Notes under the pieces: generated by a model
Seen by the model: the letters and a program-made list of their open reading frames with translations, nothing else
What the model was told of the DNA's origin: nothing
Databases searched by the model: none
In this document: piece by piece, positions 1-9,164 of the stretch
Layout of the letters: each line of letters opens with the position of its first letter
Position numbering within the stretch: the first letter of the stretch is position 1
Translations under genes and position numbers: made by a program
From: Acinetobacter pittii
GTDB taxonomy: Bacteria; Pseudomonadota; Gammaproteobacteria; Pseudomonadales; Moraxellaceae
Direction: 5' to 3'
Assembly (NCBI RefSeq): GCF_034067285.1
Contig: NZ_CP139286.1
Span: 1,736,001-1,800,000, forward strand
DNA: 64,000 bases

Positions 1-575
1 CTCACTACAGCGGTTATTGTGGTGGCCAATGCATGAAAAAACTCTCCCGCACGTACCAAGCAAACAATGAAATAGAACAGATACATCACAAGAATGCTCC
101 ACGTGATGACGTAAAAATACGGACGTATTTCTTGAAAAAAATCTGCTAGAAAAACCACGAAAGTGCCGGCGAATGCCAATACGAACAGCATGACTTCCTT
201 AAAAGCGGACGGTTTGTAATTATGAGTCAATGCCATCAAACCAATTACAGCAATAACCGGCATGCCGAAACTACGCGAGAATGAATCGAGAAACATGGTA
301 ATTGAAAAATTAACATTCGAAGCTGTCAGCATGTAAGAGACAAAATTCGTCGCCGAAAATGCAACAATCCACCATTCTAAACCAAGCAAAAAATTCTTTT
401 TCTTAAGAAATTTCGCGCCGTAGATCCAGCCAGCAAGCGCTAGAACGATACAAGCGACCAACCCAAAGATATTTACAATTTCCAAAATGGCAGCATGTGT
501 CATTTCACTGTTCGTTAAGATTTTTGAGGTAGTAGCTTCCGTTTGGCTACCCGCATCAAGGCCAAGAATTTTCAT
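1..575 (-). CDS. Partial integral membrane protein of unknown function
   Basis: This is an open frame starting at an ATG at 575 and running leftward off the window, so only about 191 N-terminal residues are seen. An AAGGA ribosome site lies about 9 bases upstream. The N-terminus (MKILGLDAGSQTEATTSKIL) is not a clear signal peptide. Several hydrophobic stretches follow, for example around residues 30-48, 60-75, 85-100, 118-135 and 143-160, so it is a polytopic inner membrane protein. I recognise no family. It is divergent from the TetR-type regulator at 657, with only 81 bases between them, which makes it a likely target of that regulator. Confidence 0.7.
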   Translation of the reverse strand, partial: MKILGLDAGSQTEATTSKILTNSEMTHAAILEIVNIFGLVACIVLALAGWIYGAKFLKKKNFLLGLEWWIVAFSATNFVSYMLTASNVNFSITMFLDSFSRSFGMPVIAVIGLMALTHNYKPSAFKEVMLFVLAFAGTFVVFLADFFQEIRPYFYVITWSILVMYLFYFIVCLVRAGEFFHALATTITAVV

Positions 576-597
576 AATATGACTTCCTTGTAATTAA

Positions 598-627
598 TTG
601 ACTGTCATGTCAGTAAAATAATATGCT
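598..627 (+). promoter_or_regulatory. Promoter with overlapping imperfect palindrome, probable TetR operator
   Basis: A -35-like TTGACT (598-603) and a -10-like TATGCT (622-627) are 18 bases apart in front of the TetR gene. Overlapping the -35 is an inverted repeat, TTGACTG then CAGTAAA (598-617), whose arms match at 6 of 7 positions around a CATG centre. Position and symmetry fit autoregulation by the neighbouring TetR protein and control of the divergent membrane gene. This is inference from sequence only. Confidence 0.45.
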
Positions 628-656
628 ATGATGAATTAGTAAACAATTTTTTATTT

Positions 657-1253
657 ATGACGATGATGGAAAACAAAATAGGGCGCCCAAGTAAAGCTCA
701 AGAAAGGTCTTATGAAATTCTTCAAGCTGCTGTTTCAGTTGTGGCGAAAGAAGGGTTAGAAGGAATTACTTTTGCCAAAGTAGCGGAAGCTTCAGGCATG
801 CAACGTACTCTCGTACATCATTATTTTTCGTCACGTTCAGATTTAATGAACGCTTTCATTGAACATTACATTTCAAAAATGGGCACTGAAATTATTCATC
901 GTTTTAGTGGAAAACCATTGAGCGAGCGAATCACCATGATGTTCACACCTGAAGTGTATCGGACTCAAGATGATTTAATAGTTTGGTTTGAGTTGGTGGC
1001 TCAAAGTGCGAGAAATCCATTTATCCAGCAAATGCTCCATACACTTTGGACAAAGCACTGGCTTCCAGATTTTGAAAATCAATTGGCACAAGAATATCCA
1101 AAAGCGACACCAGAGGCGATTAGCTCAGCGACCTATGTCATTGTTTGTTTATTTGAAGCTTATTGGGCGTTTAGTATTCAAGGCGTCACTGATCAACAGA
1201 GACAAAAGCAAATGGAGCAAACGGTATTAATGATTTTAAATGGGCTAAGCTAA
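657..1253 (+). CDS. TetR/AcrR family transcriptional regulator
   Basis: The 198-residue protein has the usual TetR layout: an N-terminal helix-turn-helix at roughly residues 20-62 (GITFAKVAEASGMQRTLVHH, then YFSSRSDLMNAF) and a variable all-helical ligand-binding C-terminal half. TetR proteins are dimeric repressors released from DNA by a small ligand; here the ligand is unknown. ATG codons occur at residues 1, 3 and 4, so the exact start is uncertain by a few residues. It is divergent from a membrane protein gene and converges on adeC. It is not known to act on the Ade pump, so the membrane gene and itself are the more natural targets. Confidence 0.85.
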   Translation: MTMMENKIGRPSKAQERSYEILQAAVSVVAKEGLEGITFAKVAEASGMQRTLVHHYFSSRSDLMNAFIEHYISKMGTEIIHRFSGKPLSERITMMFTPEVYRTQDDLIVWFELVAQSARNPFIQQMLHTLWTKHWLPDFENQLAQEYPKATPEAISSATYVIVCLFEAYWAFSIQGVTDQQRQKQMEQTVLMILNGLS

Positions 1254-1301
1254 TTATCCAATTCACAGTACCTATTTCTTATCTTTTAGAAAAACATAAA
1301 A

Positions 1302-1338
1302 TTTAAAGGCTAATGACGGGTGCAAATTAGCCTTTAAA
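1302..1338. terminator. Bidirectional Rho-independent terminator
   Basis: A perfect 13-bp stem (TTTAAAGGCTAAT at 1302-1314 pairing with 1326-1338) with an 11-base loop sits between the convergent tetR-type gene and adeC and can end transcription from both. Confidence 0.7.
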
Positions 1339-1356
1339 AGGTTTATGAAGAATGGG

Positions 1357-2751
1357 TTATTTATTTAACCCTCCACCCAAGGCTTTATAGATTTCAATTT
1401 GATTATTTAATTTGGTTTGTTCGAGAACCAGTAGACCTTGTTGAGCCGCATATGCAGAACGCTGGGCATCCAAAACAGTCAAATAACTATCAATTCCGGC
1501 TCTAAAGCGGGCTGTAGAGAGTTTATAAGTGGTATCGGTTGCAGACACTAAACGGCGCTGGGCACTTAAGCGTTCTTCAATATGAGCATGGGCAGCTAAG
1601 GCATCGTTAACTTCACGGAAAGAAGCCTGAATCGCTTTTTCATATTCAGAAAGCGCAATTTTTTGGTCAATTTCTGAAACCTTAATATTGGCTTTACGCA
1701 TTCCCCAATCAAAAATAGGCAGGTCTATGCTAGGGCCAACTGACCATGCAAACCCGCCAGATTTAAATAAATCTTTGAGTTCAGTCGATGCATATCCAGC
1801 TGAACCCGTAAGTGTAATGGTCGGAAACATACGAGCTTTTGCCGCACCGATGTTGGCACCCGCTGCACGAAGCTGATATTCAGCGACTTTCAGGTCTGGA
1901 CGGTTTTGTAGTAAATCGCTACTTAAACCAGTTGAGAAATTCTTTTCTTGAGTAATTGTTTTAACCGACTGAGTTGGAAGCAGGTTTGACGGAATCGCTT
2001 GTCCGGCCAAAAGATTTAACAAGTTCTGTGCTTGTGAAACTTGAGTTTTGTAGTTTGCGACATCATTACGTGCTGTTTCGACCGAAATTTGGGCTTGGCG
2101 TAAAGGTATTTCGCTATCAATCCCGACATTAAAACGCTTTTGATTCAGATTGTACGAATCAAGTTGAGCTTTTAAAGTTTGCTGCGCAAGATTTAAGTTT
2201 GCTGTAGCAAAAGAATAATTTAACCAAGCTTGTGCAACTTGGCTCACCAAACTAATTTGAGTTGAGTCTTTAGCACTTTGTGTTGCTAAGTAATTATTTA
2301 ATGCTGCATCTTTGAGACTTTGAACGCGTCCCCAAAAATCAAGTTCATACGCCGTTACTCCTAAACCCACCTGAAACGTAGAGTAAGGGTTGTTAGGGTT
2401 TACCGAAGGGTTAACTTGCCTAATGGCATTTGCTGTCGCACCAATCGTCGGAAGTTGGTCGTATTTGGTAATTTGGTATTGCTGCTGGGCACGCTCAATA
2501 TTTAACGCTGCTGTACGTAAGTCGCGATTATTATTCAAACTTATTTCAATAACTTCTAATAAACGAGGATCGGAAAAAAAGGCTTTATATCCTTGTTCAG
2601 CAATTGAAGGACCTGCATAAGTTTCGGTGAAATTTTGTGGAATATTAGACTTAGCAGTGGGTTGAGGTGATTGCATGCTTATACATGCAGTTAACGTAAT
2701 CGAGAGGGTGGAAATCATAAATCCACGAGATAAAACAGCCGACTTAGACAT
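1357..2751 (-). CDS. adeC: AdeC outer membrane channel of the AdeABC multidrug pump
   Basis: This is an outer membrane efflux lipoprotein of the TolC/OprM (NodT) family, the exit duct for drugs expelled by AdeAB. I chose the start at 2751 (MSKSAVLSRGFMIS..) because it gives a proper lipoprotein signal with the lipobox ITLTAC; an upstream start would add 15 residues with no such logic. The protein has 464 residues, typical for the family, with two repeated OEP domains (about 50-260 and 275-460) and the family motif ELDFWGR. It lies 79 bases downstream of adeB behind a strong hairpin. Not every Acinetobacter ade locus carries adeC, so its presence is informative. Confidence 0.93.
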   Translation of the reverse strand: MSKSAVLSRGFMISTLSITLTACISMQSPQPTAKSNIPQNFTETYAGPSIAEQGYKAFFSDPRLLEVIEISLNNNRDLRTAALNIERAQQQYQITKYDQLPTIGATANAIRQVNPSVNPNNPYSTFQVGLGVTAYELDFWGRVQSLKDAALNNYLATQSAKDSTQISLVSQVAQAWLNYSFATANLNLAQQTLKAQLDSYNLNQKRFNVGIDSEIPLRQAQISVETARNDVANYKTQVSQAQNLLNLLAGQAIPSNLLPTQSVKTITQEKNFSTGLSSDLLQNRPDLKVAEYQLRAAGANIGAAKARMFPTITLTGSAGYASTELKDLFKSGGFAWSVGPSIDLPIFDWGMRKANIKVSEIDQKIALSEYEKAIQASFREVNDALAAHAHIEERLSAQRRLVSATDTTYKLSTARFRAGIDSYLTVLDAQRSAYAAQQGLLVLEQTKLNNQIEIYKALGGGLNK

Positions 2752-2791
2752 GCTTTTCTCCAAATAATAAAATAAATTTAGGCATAAGAGG

Positions 2792-2821
2792 AGCAAGGGA
2801 AACAGGTTAATTTCCCTTGCT
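2792..2821 (-). terminator. Hairpin between adeB and adeC, possible attenuator
   Basis: A perfect 11-bp stem (AGCAAGGGAAA at 2792-2802 pairing with 2811-2821) with an 8-base loop lies in the adeB-adeC gap. On the minus strand the stem is followed by a pyrimidine-rich CCTCTT rather than a long U-run, so it looks more like an attenuator or mRNA-stabilising hairpin than a full terminator. Confidence 0.5.
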
Positions 2822-2830
2822 TTATTTCAT

Positions 2831-5800
2831 TTAAGATTTAACTTTCTGTTTGGAAGAAAACAGTTTTTCGGCTGCGCCTAGTACAAAGATGAAGAATACC
2901 GGTACAAAGAAAATTGCTAGGATGGTTGCTGAAATCATGCCGCCAAACACACCAGTTCCGAGCGCATGTTGTGTTTCAGAACTAGCCCCTGATGCAATCA
3001 CTAAAGGCACCACACCACAAGTAAAGGCAAGAGAAGTCATCAGAATAGGACGTAAGCGGAGTTTGGCTGCGGCAACAGTAGCTTCAACTAAACTCATTCC
3101 TTCTTCTTTGAGCATCTTGGCGAATTCAACAATCAAAATCGCATTCTTGGCGGAAAGACCGATAATCGTAATTAGGCCAATTTTGAAAAACACATCGTTC
3201 ATCAGCCCTTTGGTCATAATGGCAATGATCGCTCCAAAAATACCTAATGGCACAACCAGCATAACCGATAGCGGAATTGACCAGCTTTCATAAAGAGCTG
3301 CAAGTACGAGGAATACAACGAGCATCGACAAACCAAGCAAGAATGCCATTTGTGATTCTGATTGTTTCTCTTGAAGAGAAATACCAGTCCATTCATAGCC
3401 AATTCCTTTTGGTAATTTTGCGATGAGTTGTTCCATTTCACGCATTGCATCACCAGATGAAGTATCGAAGTTAGGAATACCCGCAATACTCAAAGATGGA
3501 CGTCCGTTGTAGCGGTTGTATTGTTGTGGTGCTTTGTTCCATTGAGGTGTCACAACTTCCGATAAAGAAACCAATTGGCCACTTGCACCCATCACTTTAA
3601 GATTCAAAATATCTTGCAATTTCATACGTGATTTTGCTTCAACTTGCACAATCACTTGCTGCATACGACCTTGGTTTGGAAAGTCATTGATATACATTGA
3701 ACCCATTGACGTTGAGATGATGTCTGACACGTCGACAAATTTAACACCGAGTGCATTTAATTTATGTCGGTCAATTTTTAAAGAAATATTGTCTCCTTGA
3801 GGTAAACCCTCATTCCAAACCATATAAAACTTCTGGTTTTTGGCTGCCATTGCCATTAATTGATCTTGGGCAGCAAGTAGTGCAGGCATACCTAAGTTCG
3901 CCCGATCTTGTAATCGAAGACTAAAACCAGAGAACGTGCCTAACTCATCAATGGCTGGAGGTAGAACGGCCATAGATGAACCTTCTTTACTATGTGCCAT
4001 TGTTTCATTGACAGCGCTGGTGATTTCGCTTGCCGATGAAGTACGCTCTTTAAAATCTTTGAGTGTGGTAAAAGCCATCCCCACGTTTTGGCCTGCGCCA
4101 CTAAAGCCCCAGCCCATAATCGTGGTATTGCTTTTCACGTTCGGGTTGTCTTTTAAACTGTTTTCAAACTCATTCACCACACCTCGTGTTCTTTCAGCTG
4201 TAGCATCGGAAGGCAACTGGAAGGTGGTAAGAAACCAGCCCTGATCTTCTTCTGGCATAAAAGCTGTTGGCCAGTATTTCATGCCTGCAAAGGTGAGACC
4301 TGTAATGACTATAAAGATCGCCATCATTGGAATACTATGCTTGATCACTTTCAGTAAGATTAACTCATACTTTTTAGTGACTTTGTCAAAGCTACGATCA
4401 AACCAAGCAAAGAAACCTTTCTTTTGATGATGCCCATCAATCGGTTTTAAAATGGTGGCACACAGCGCCGGAGTCAAGATCAATGCCAATAATGCCGAGA
4501 ACAGAATAGACACCGACATGGTTAAGGTAAATTGTTGATAAATAATGCCAACTGAGCCACTGGCAAAAGCCATTGGTAAAAATACGGCTGCAAGTACCAA
4601 GGTAATCCCAATAATTGGACTGGTGATTTCTTTCATGGCCTTGGACGTTGCTTCTTTTGGATGTAGACCTTCAGTTGCCATAATCCTTTCGACATTCTCT
4701 ACGACCACAATGGCATCATCGACAATAATACCGATGGCGAGCACCATACCAAACATGGTGAGCACATTAATCGAGAACCCTGCAAGCAACATCACAGAGA
4801 ATGTTCCTAGCAATGCAATAGGGGCAACAATTGCCGGAATAAGCGTATAACGGACATTATGAAGAAACAGGTACATCACAATGAAAACTAAAACCATGGC
4901 TTCAAGTAATGTGTGAATTACCTTTTCAATCGATATTTTGACAAATGGAGCAGTATCGTAAGGGATACTAAATTGCATGCCTTCAGGTAAATTGACTTTT
5001 AATTCTTCAATTTTGGCTCTGACACCTTCAGCCGTTTTTACAGCATTTGCGCCAGGACTAAGTTGGATTGCTGCCGCCGTTGCAGGTTTACCATTTTCTA
5101 AAATAGCAAAGTTATAGGCTTGTGAACCCATCTCCACATTGGCAACATCAGATAGTTTAATGACACTACCACTGGTTTTACTCTTGAGACTAATATTTTT
5201 AAATTGTTCAACATCACCCAATTGACCTTCGGCAGATAAAGGAATCGAGATCAATTGTCCTTTGACAGCAGGTAGGTCACCGAGTCGACCTGGTGCAATC
5301 TCGACATTATTTTCGCGAATCGCATTATTGACATCACTAATCGACAGGCCATAAGACACCAGTTTATTTGGGTCAACCCAAATGCGCATGGCTTTTTCAG
5401 CACCGAAAGATTGAACTTTACCTACACCTTCAACACGTTTTAATTCTTCGACAACGTTACGGACTAAATAATCACTTAGCTCAACTTCAGAATATTGTCC
5501 ATTCGGTGAGTTGATTCCGACTAGCATCAAGAAGCCTGATGAAGAGGCTTCAACCTGTAAACCTTGTTGGCGGACCACTTGAGGTAGACGTGCTTCAACA
5601 GCCTTGATCTTGTTTTGTACATCCACCTGTGCCATTTCAACATCTGTGCCCGGTTTAAAGGTCGCCGATATTTGAGCCGTACCCGAGGTGTCTGTGGTTG
5701 CGCTGTAATAAAGTAAATTTTTAACGCCAGATAGTTCTCTTTCAATCAGAGTAACGACACTATCGTTAATCGTTTTGGGGGTCGCACCTGGGTAGACAGC

Positions 5801-5941
5801 ACTAATGGTGACTTGTGGAGGCGCAACACTAGGGAAGCGTGCTATAGGAAGTTTGGGAATACTGAGTAATCCAAACAAAATAATGAAAATCGCAATCACC
5901 CATGCAAACACGGGGCGACGAATGAAAAATTGTGACATCAT
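2831..5941 (-). CDS. adeB: AdeB RND-family multidrug efflux transporter
   Basis: This is the inner membrane, proton-driven RND pump (HAE1 family) that captures drugs such as aminoglycosides, tetracyclines, tigecycline and fluoroquinolones and passes them through AdeA and AdeC. About 1036 residues match the known AdeB length. Visible features are the N-terminal FFIRRPVFAWV helix, the proton-relay pair in GIIVDDAIVVVENVER (around residue 407), the partner lysine in GLSAKNAILIVEF, and two large periplasmic loops. Three consecutive ATGs (5944, 5941, 5938) overlap the adeA stop codon. I chose 5941 because it lies 7 bases after AGGAG and gives the familiar MMSQFF start. Tight overlap shows translational coupling with adeA. 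Confidence 0.95.
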   Translation of the reverse strand: MMSQFFIRRPVFAWVIAIFIILFGLLSIPKLPIARFPSVAPPQVTISAVYPGATPKTINDSVVTLIERELSGVKNLLYYSATTDTSGTAQISATFKPGTDVEMAQVDVQNKIKAVEARLPQVVRQQGLQVEASSSGFLMLVGINSPNGQYSEVELSDYLVRNVVEELKRVEGVGKVQSFGAEKAMRIWVDPNKLVSYGLSISDVNNAIRENNVEIAPGRLGDLPAVKGQLISIPLSAEGQLGDVEQFKNISLKSKTSGSVIKLSDVANVEMGSQAYNFAILENGKPATAAAIQLSPGANAVKTAEGVRAKIEELKVNLPEGMQFSIPYDTAPFVKISIEKVIHTLLEAMVLVFIVMYLFLHNVRYTLIPAIVAPIALLGTFSVMLLAGFSINVLTMFGMVLAIGIIVDDAIVVVENVERIMATEGLHPKEATSKAMKEITSPIIGITLVLAAVFLPMAFASGSVGIIYQQFTLTMSVSILFSALLALILTPALCATILKPIDGHHQKKGFFAWFDRSFDKVTKKYELILLKVIKHSIPMMAIFIVITGLTFAGMKYWPTAFMPEEDQGWFLTTFQLPSDATAERTRGVVNEFENSLKDNPNVKSNTTIMGWGFSGAGQNVGMAFTTLKDFKERTSSASEITSAVNETMAHSKEGSSMAVLPPAIDELGTFSGFSLRLQDRANLGMPALLAAQDQLMAMAAKNQKFYMVWNEGLPQGDNISLKIDRHKLNALGVKFVDVSDIISTSMGSMYINDFPNQGRMQQVIVQVEAKSRMKLQDILNLKVMGASGQLVSLSEVVTPQWNKAPQQYNRYNGRPSLSIAGIPNFDTSSGDAMREMEQLIAKLPKGIGYEWTGISLQEKQSESQMAFLLGLSMLVVFLVLAALYESWSIPLSVMLVVPLGIFGAIIAIMTKGLMNDVFFKIGLITIIGLSAKNAILIVEFAKMLKEEGMSLVEATVAAAKLRLRPILMTSLAFTCGVVPLVIASGASSETQHALGTGVFGGMISATILAIFFVPVFFIFVLGAAEKLFSSKQKVKS

Positions 5942-7086
5942 CATTGAGCTCCTTGAGTAATGGGTGCTTTCCACTTACTTATTTCAAGCTTTTGATTCGG
6001 TTGAATACGATCAATTCCTTCAACGATGACTTTGTCACCTACTTTGAGTCCTTTATTCACTAAGTAGAACTGTTCATATTGTTGTCCAAGCTCGATCGGA
6101 CGAACCTCTGCCAAACCTTTAGCATTAATGACATAAACCTGTGGGACACCATTGTTATTACGCTGGATTGCTTGGGCAGGTACAAGGAGGGCTTGAGGTA
6201 CGGATGCTCGGTCAATATTGACACGTACATACATTCCAGGAAGCAATTTACGTTCAGGGTTATTCACCACGATACGAATGGTGACATCACCTGTTTCCGG
6301 ATCTACATTAATATCTTCAAACAGCATTTTTGCGCTGACGTTGTAGAATTGGCCATGGCTATTAGCAATACGAACAGTTTTATCGCTATTGGCAGATAAT
6401 TCACCGTTTTGTAATGCAGTTTGTAAGCGCTCGTATTCACCAATAGATTGCTTTACATCAACATAAACTTTGTCAATCTGTTGTATGGTCGCCAAATTCT
6501 TCGTATCACCTTGGCTGACTAAAGCACCTTCAGTCACAAATGATTGCCCAATACGACCAGAGATGGGCGCACGTACTGTTGCGTATTGCAGATTCAGGTT
6601 TTGACGGGTGAGTAGAGCTTTCATTTGTGCGACATCAGCTAAAGCTTGGCGATATTCAGCCTGAGCATTACTGACTTCTTGTTTACTAATCGCATTACTT
6701 GGTAACAGTTGTTCATAGCGTTCCAACTGGACCTTTAAACGTGCGACTTCAGCTTCGGCTTTATTGAGAGAAGCCTTGTTGCTATTTACATCAGCCTGAA
6801 AAGTTTCAGCATTAATTTTGTATAAGGCTTGCCCAGCTTTTACTTCACTACCTTGAGTAAATAATACTTTTTCAATAATACCGCCGACTTGCGGACGAAT
6901 TTCAGCAGTACGGAAGGCTTGAACGCGAGCTGGAAGGTTCTCGCTAAAATTAACGGATTGTGGCTGGAGACTTAATACACTGACTTTCGCCGGTGGGACT
7001 TCTGGTTGTTTAGCCTCTTCGGAACTACAACCTTGGATGATTAGCCCAATAGATAAAAATAAGGGAAGTAAGAGCTGCTTTTGCAT
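5941..7086 (-). CDS. adeA: AdeA periplasmic membrane fusion lipoprotein
   Basis: This is the periplasmic adaptor of the AdeABC pump, bridging AdeB to the outer membrane channel. The 381-residue protein begins with a lipoprotein signal (MQKQLLLPLFLSIGLIIQGC) whose Cys20 would be lipidated. It contains the biotinyl-lipoyl-like domain (VGGIIEKVLFTQGSEVKAGQ), a coiled-coil hairpin around residues 95-165, the paired lipoyl half (ATVRAPISGRIGQ) and beta-barrel/MP domains. Compared with the A. baumannii protein I remember, the C-terminal tail is shorter (the end here is KAPITQGAQ). It is the first gene of the operon. The adeB start overlaps its TGA stop. Confidence 0.95.
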   Translation of the reverse strand: MQKQLLLPLFLSIGLIIQGCSSEEAKQPEVPPAKVSVLSLQPQSVNFSENLPARVQAFRTAEIRPQVGGIIEKVLFTQGSEVKAGQALYKINAETFQADVNSNKASLNKAEAEVARLKVQLERYEQLLPSNAISKQEVSNAQAEYRQALADVAQMKALLTRQNLNLQYATVRAPISGRIGQSFVTEGALVSQGDTKNLATIQQIDKVYVDVKQSIGEYERLQTALQNGELSANSDKTVRIANSHGQFYNVSAKMLFEDINVDPETGDVTIRIVVNNPERKLLPGMYVRVNIDRASVPQALLVPAQAIQRNNNGVPQVYVINAKGLAEVRPIELGQQYEQFYLVNKGLKVGDKVIVEGIDRIQPNQKLEISKWKAPITQGAQ

Positions 7087-7153
7087 GCTGTCTAAACCTT
7101 GGGAGTTTTTGATGCTGCTATTATTTTTGTGCTCTGTGTAACGACCATCACTG

Positions 7154-7173
7154 AAGTGTGGAAAAAGTGTGGA
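7154..7173. promoter_or_regulatory. AdeR-binding direct repeats
   Basis: Two copies of AAGTGTGGA (7154-7162 and 7165-7173; TCCACACTT on the strand of adeABC) are 11 bases apart, one helical turn, in the adeR-adeA divergent region. The same type of direct repeat is the published AdeR binding site in A. baumannii. It lies about 70-90 bases upstream of adeA. Confidence 0.8.
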
Positions 7174-7232
7174 GATCTGCAGATAAATTAGCGTATCATT
7201 TAAAATGATTGTAATTATTCGATGATTGATTC

Positions 7233-7961
7233 ATGTTCGAAGCTTCATTTTCTTTTGATTGCCGTGATAAACAAATTCTTGTTGTAGAAGATGAATACGA
7301 TATTGGGGACATTATTGAACAATATTTAAAACGTGAAGGCATGCGAGTTATTCGGGCAATGAATGGTAAGCAGGCAATCGAAATTCATGCATCACAACCC
7401 ATTGATTTAATTTTACTTGATATTAAATTACCTGAACTCAATGGTTGGGAAGTGCTCAGTAAAATTCGTCAAAAAGCACAAACGCCTGTCATTATGCTGA
7501 CCGCATTAGATCAGGATATTGATAAAGTGATGGCCTTACGAATCGGTGCAGATGATTTTGTAGTCAAGCCATTTAACCCGAATGAAGTGGTTGCACGTGT
7601 GCAGGCTGTTTTAAGAAGAACCCATCAAAACAAACAGACGGCGACCAAAAATCTGCATTATAAAAATATTGAAATTAATACCGAGATTCATAGTGTTTAT
7701 ATCAATCAGATGGACAGGAAAATCTTACTCAACCTGACGTTAACTGAATATAAAATACTACTCTTAATGATTAATCAGCCGCACAGAGTATTTACTCGAG
7801 GTGAGTTAATGAATCAATGCTTGCCCGATAGTGATGCTTTAGAAAGAACGGTTGATAGCCATGTCAGTAAGTTAAGAAAAAAACTAGAAGAGTACGGGCT
7901 TGCACACATGCTTATTAATGTCCGCGGTGTCGGATATAGATTAGATCATCCCCAACGATAA
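7233..7961 (+). CDS. adeR: AdeR response regulator of the AdeABC pump
   Basis: This is an OmpR/PhoB-type response regulator of 242 residues. The receiver domain (about 12-125) has the acidic pocket (VVEDEYD, D20), the phospho-acceptor Asp63 (LILLDIKLPELNGW), the conserved Thr in MLTALD and Lys in FVVKPFNP. The C-terminal winged helix (about 140-238) ends in VDSHVSKLRKKLEE and LINVRGVGYRLD. AdeR binds the intercistronic direct repeats and activates adeABC. It is divergent from adeA and cotranscribed with adeS (48-base gap). Several positions differ from the A. baumannii protein as I remember it, mostly in the linker and C-terminus, consistent with another species of the complex. Confidence 0.95.
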   Translation: MFEASFSFDCRDKQILVVEDEYDIGDIIEQYLKREGMRVIRAMNGKQAIEIHASQPIDLILLDIKLPELNGWEVLSKIRQKAQTPVIMLTALDQDIDKVMALRIGADDFVVKPFNPNEVVARVQAVLRRTHQNKQTATKNLHYKNIEINTEIHSVYINQMDRKILLNLTLTEYKILLLMINQPHRVFTRGELMNQCLPDSDALERTVDSHVSKLRKKLEEYGLAHMLINVRGVGYRLDHPQR

Positions 7962-8009
7962 TAGGATTAGATAGAAAAAATCCAACATGCTAAAAGTTGA
8001 GAAAAGACA

Positions 8010-9080
8010 ATGAAAAATAAATTAGGGATTAATAAGCAATTTTTTATTGCTTTTAGTATGGTGAATTTGAGCATCACTTTATTGTCTGTATTTCTAGGAT
8101 ATTTTGTCTATAACTATGCAATTGAAAGTGGATGGATTGCAGTAAGTTCCTTGGAAGGAGACTGGACAGATTTTCACTTTATTGACTGGATTTGGCTAGG
8201 TACAGTTATTTTATGTGGTTCAATTATTTCTTTAATCATTGGAATGCAGTTAGCAAAAAGATTTATTGTGCCCATCAATTCATTGGCAGATGCCGCGAAT
8301 AAAATTAGTGAGGGTGATTTGTCTGCTCGAGCAAATGATCAAAAAGTCCATTCCACAGAGATTTATACATTAATTTTAAATTTTAATGATATGGCTCAAA
8401 AGCTTGAAAGTTCTGTACAAAATGCACAAGTATGGAATGCAGCTATTGCCCACGAATTAAGGACTCCAATCACAATTTTACAAGGCAGATTACAGGGCAT
8501 TGTAGATGGGGTTTTTAATGCTGAGCCTGAACTCATCCGAAGTTTGTTGAATCAAGTAGAAGGGCTGTCACATTTAGTAGAAGACTTGAGGACATTGAGT
8601 TTATTTGAAAATAAACAGCTTAAGTTAAATATTGAGTCAGTTGATTTTTTGAGATGTGTTGAAAAAGTAATACGGATGTTTGATGAAAAACTTAGACAAT
8701 CAAATTTTACTATAAATTACGACATTTCTAATGAGCTGGTATCTTGCGATGCAAGACGTATGGAGCAAGTCTTAATCGCGTTGATCGATAATGCAATTAG
8801 ATACTCTAATCCTGGAGTTTTAAAAATTAAGTCATCAGTTGAACGAGGGCAATGGATATTAGAAATAGTCGATGAAGGGCCGGGAATTCCCGTTGAATAT
8901 CAAAAAGAATTATTTAATCCTTTTTATAGGGTGGAGCAGTCCAGAAATAAAGCTTTAGGAGGAACAGGGTTAGGTTTGGCAGTTGTGCAAGCCATTGTTT
9001 TAGCTCACTCGGGCACAATTAGATATGAAAATCGCAGTTCAAATAGTGCTTTTATTATTCAAATAAAAACAAATGCTTAA
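8010..9080 (+). CDS. adeS: AdeS sensor histidine kinase
   Basis: This is the membrane-bound histidine kinase partner of AdeR, 356 residues. Two transmembrane helices (about 10-36 and 60-83) flank a very short periplasmic loop. A HAMP domain follows (PINSLADAANKISEGDLSAR), then the H-box with the autophosphorylated His148 (IAHELRTPITIL), the N-box (EQVLIALIDNAIRYSN), the G1 box (DEGPGIP), the F-box and the G2 box (GGTGLGLAVV). The short sensor loop suggests it senses membrane state or a small periplasmic cue. Changes in HAMP and H-box are the usual route to pump overexpression in A. baumannii. I see an intact frame and cannot judge activating changes without a reference. Confidence 0.94.
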   Translation: MKNKLGINKQFFIAFSMVNLSITLLSVFLGYFVYNYAIESGWIAVSSLEGDWTDFHFIDWIWLGTVILCGSIISLIIGMQLAKRFIVPINSLADAANKISEGDLSARANDQKVHSTEIYTLILNFNDMAQKLESSVQNAQVWNAAIAHELRTPITILQGRLQGIVDGVFNAEPELIRSLLNQVEGLSHLVEDLRTLSLFENKQLKLNIESVDFLRCVEKVIRMFDEKLRQSNFTINYDISNELVSCDARRMEQVLIALIDNAIRYSNPGVLKIKSSVERGQWILEIVDEGPGIPVEYQKELFNPFYRVEQSRNKALGGTGLGLAVVQAIVLAHSGTIRYENRSSNSAFIIQIKTNA

Positions 9081-9104
9081 TCTAAAATATTTATCAAATT
9101 TAAT

Positions 9105-9144
9105 AAAAAAGAGAAATCTCAATTCATGCAGATTTCTCTTTTTT
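9105..9144. terminator. Bidirectional terminator between adeS and the PhyH gene
   Basis: A perfect 15-bp stem (AAAAAAGAGAAATCT at 9105-9119 pairing with 9130-9144) gives a U-run in both directions between the convergent genes. Confidence 0.8.
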
Positions 9145-9164
9145 GATATTTAGCGTGGTAAGAA

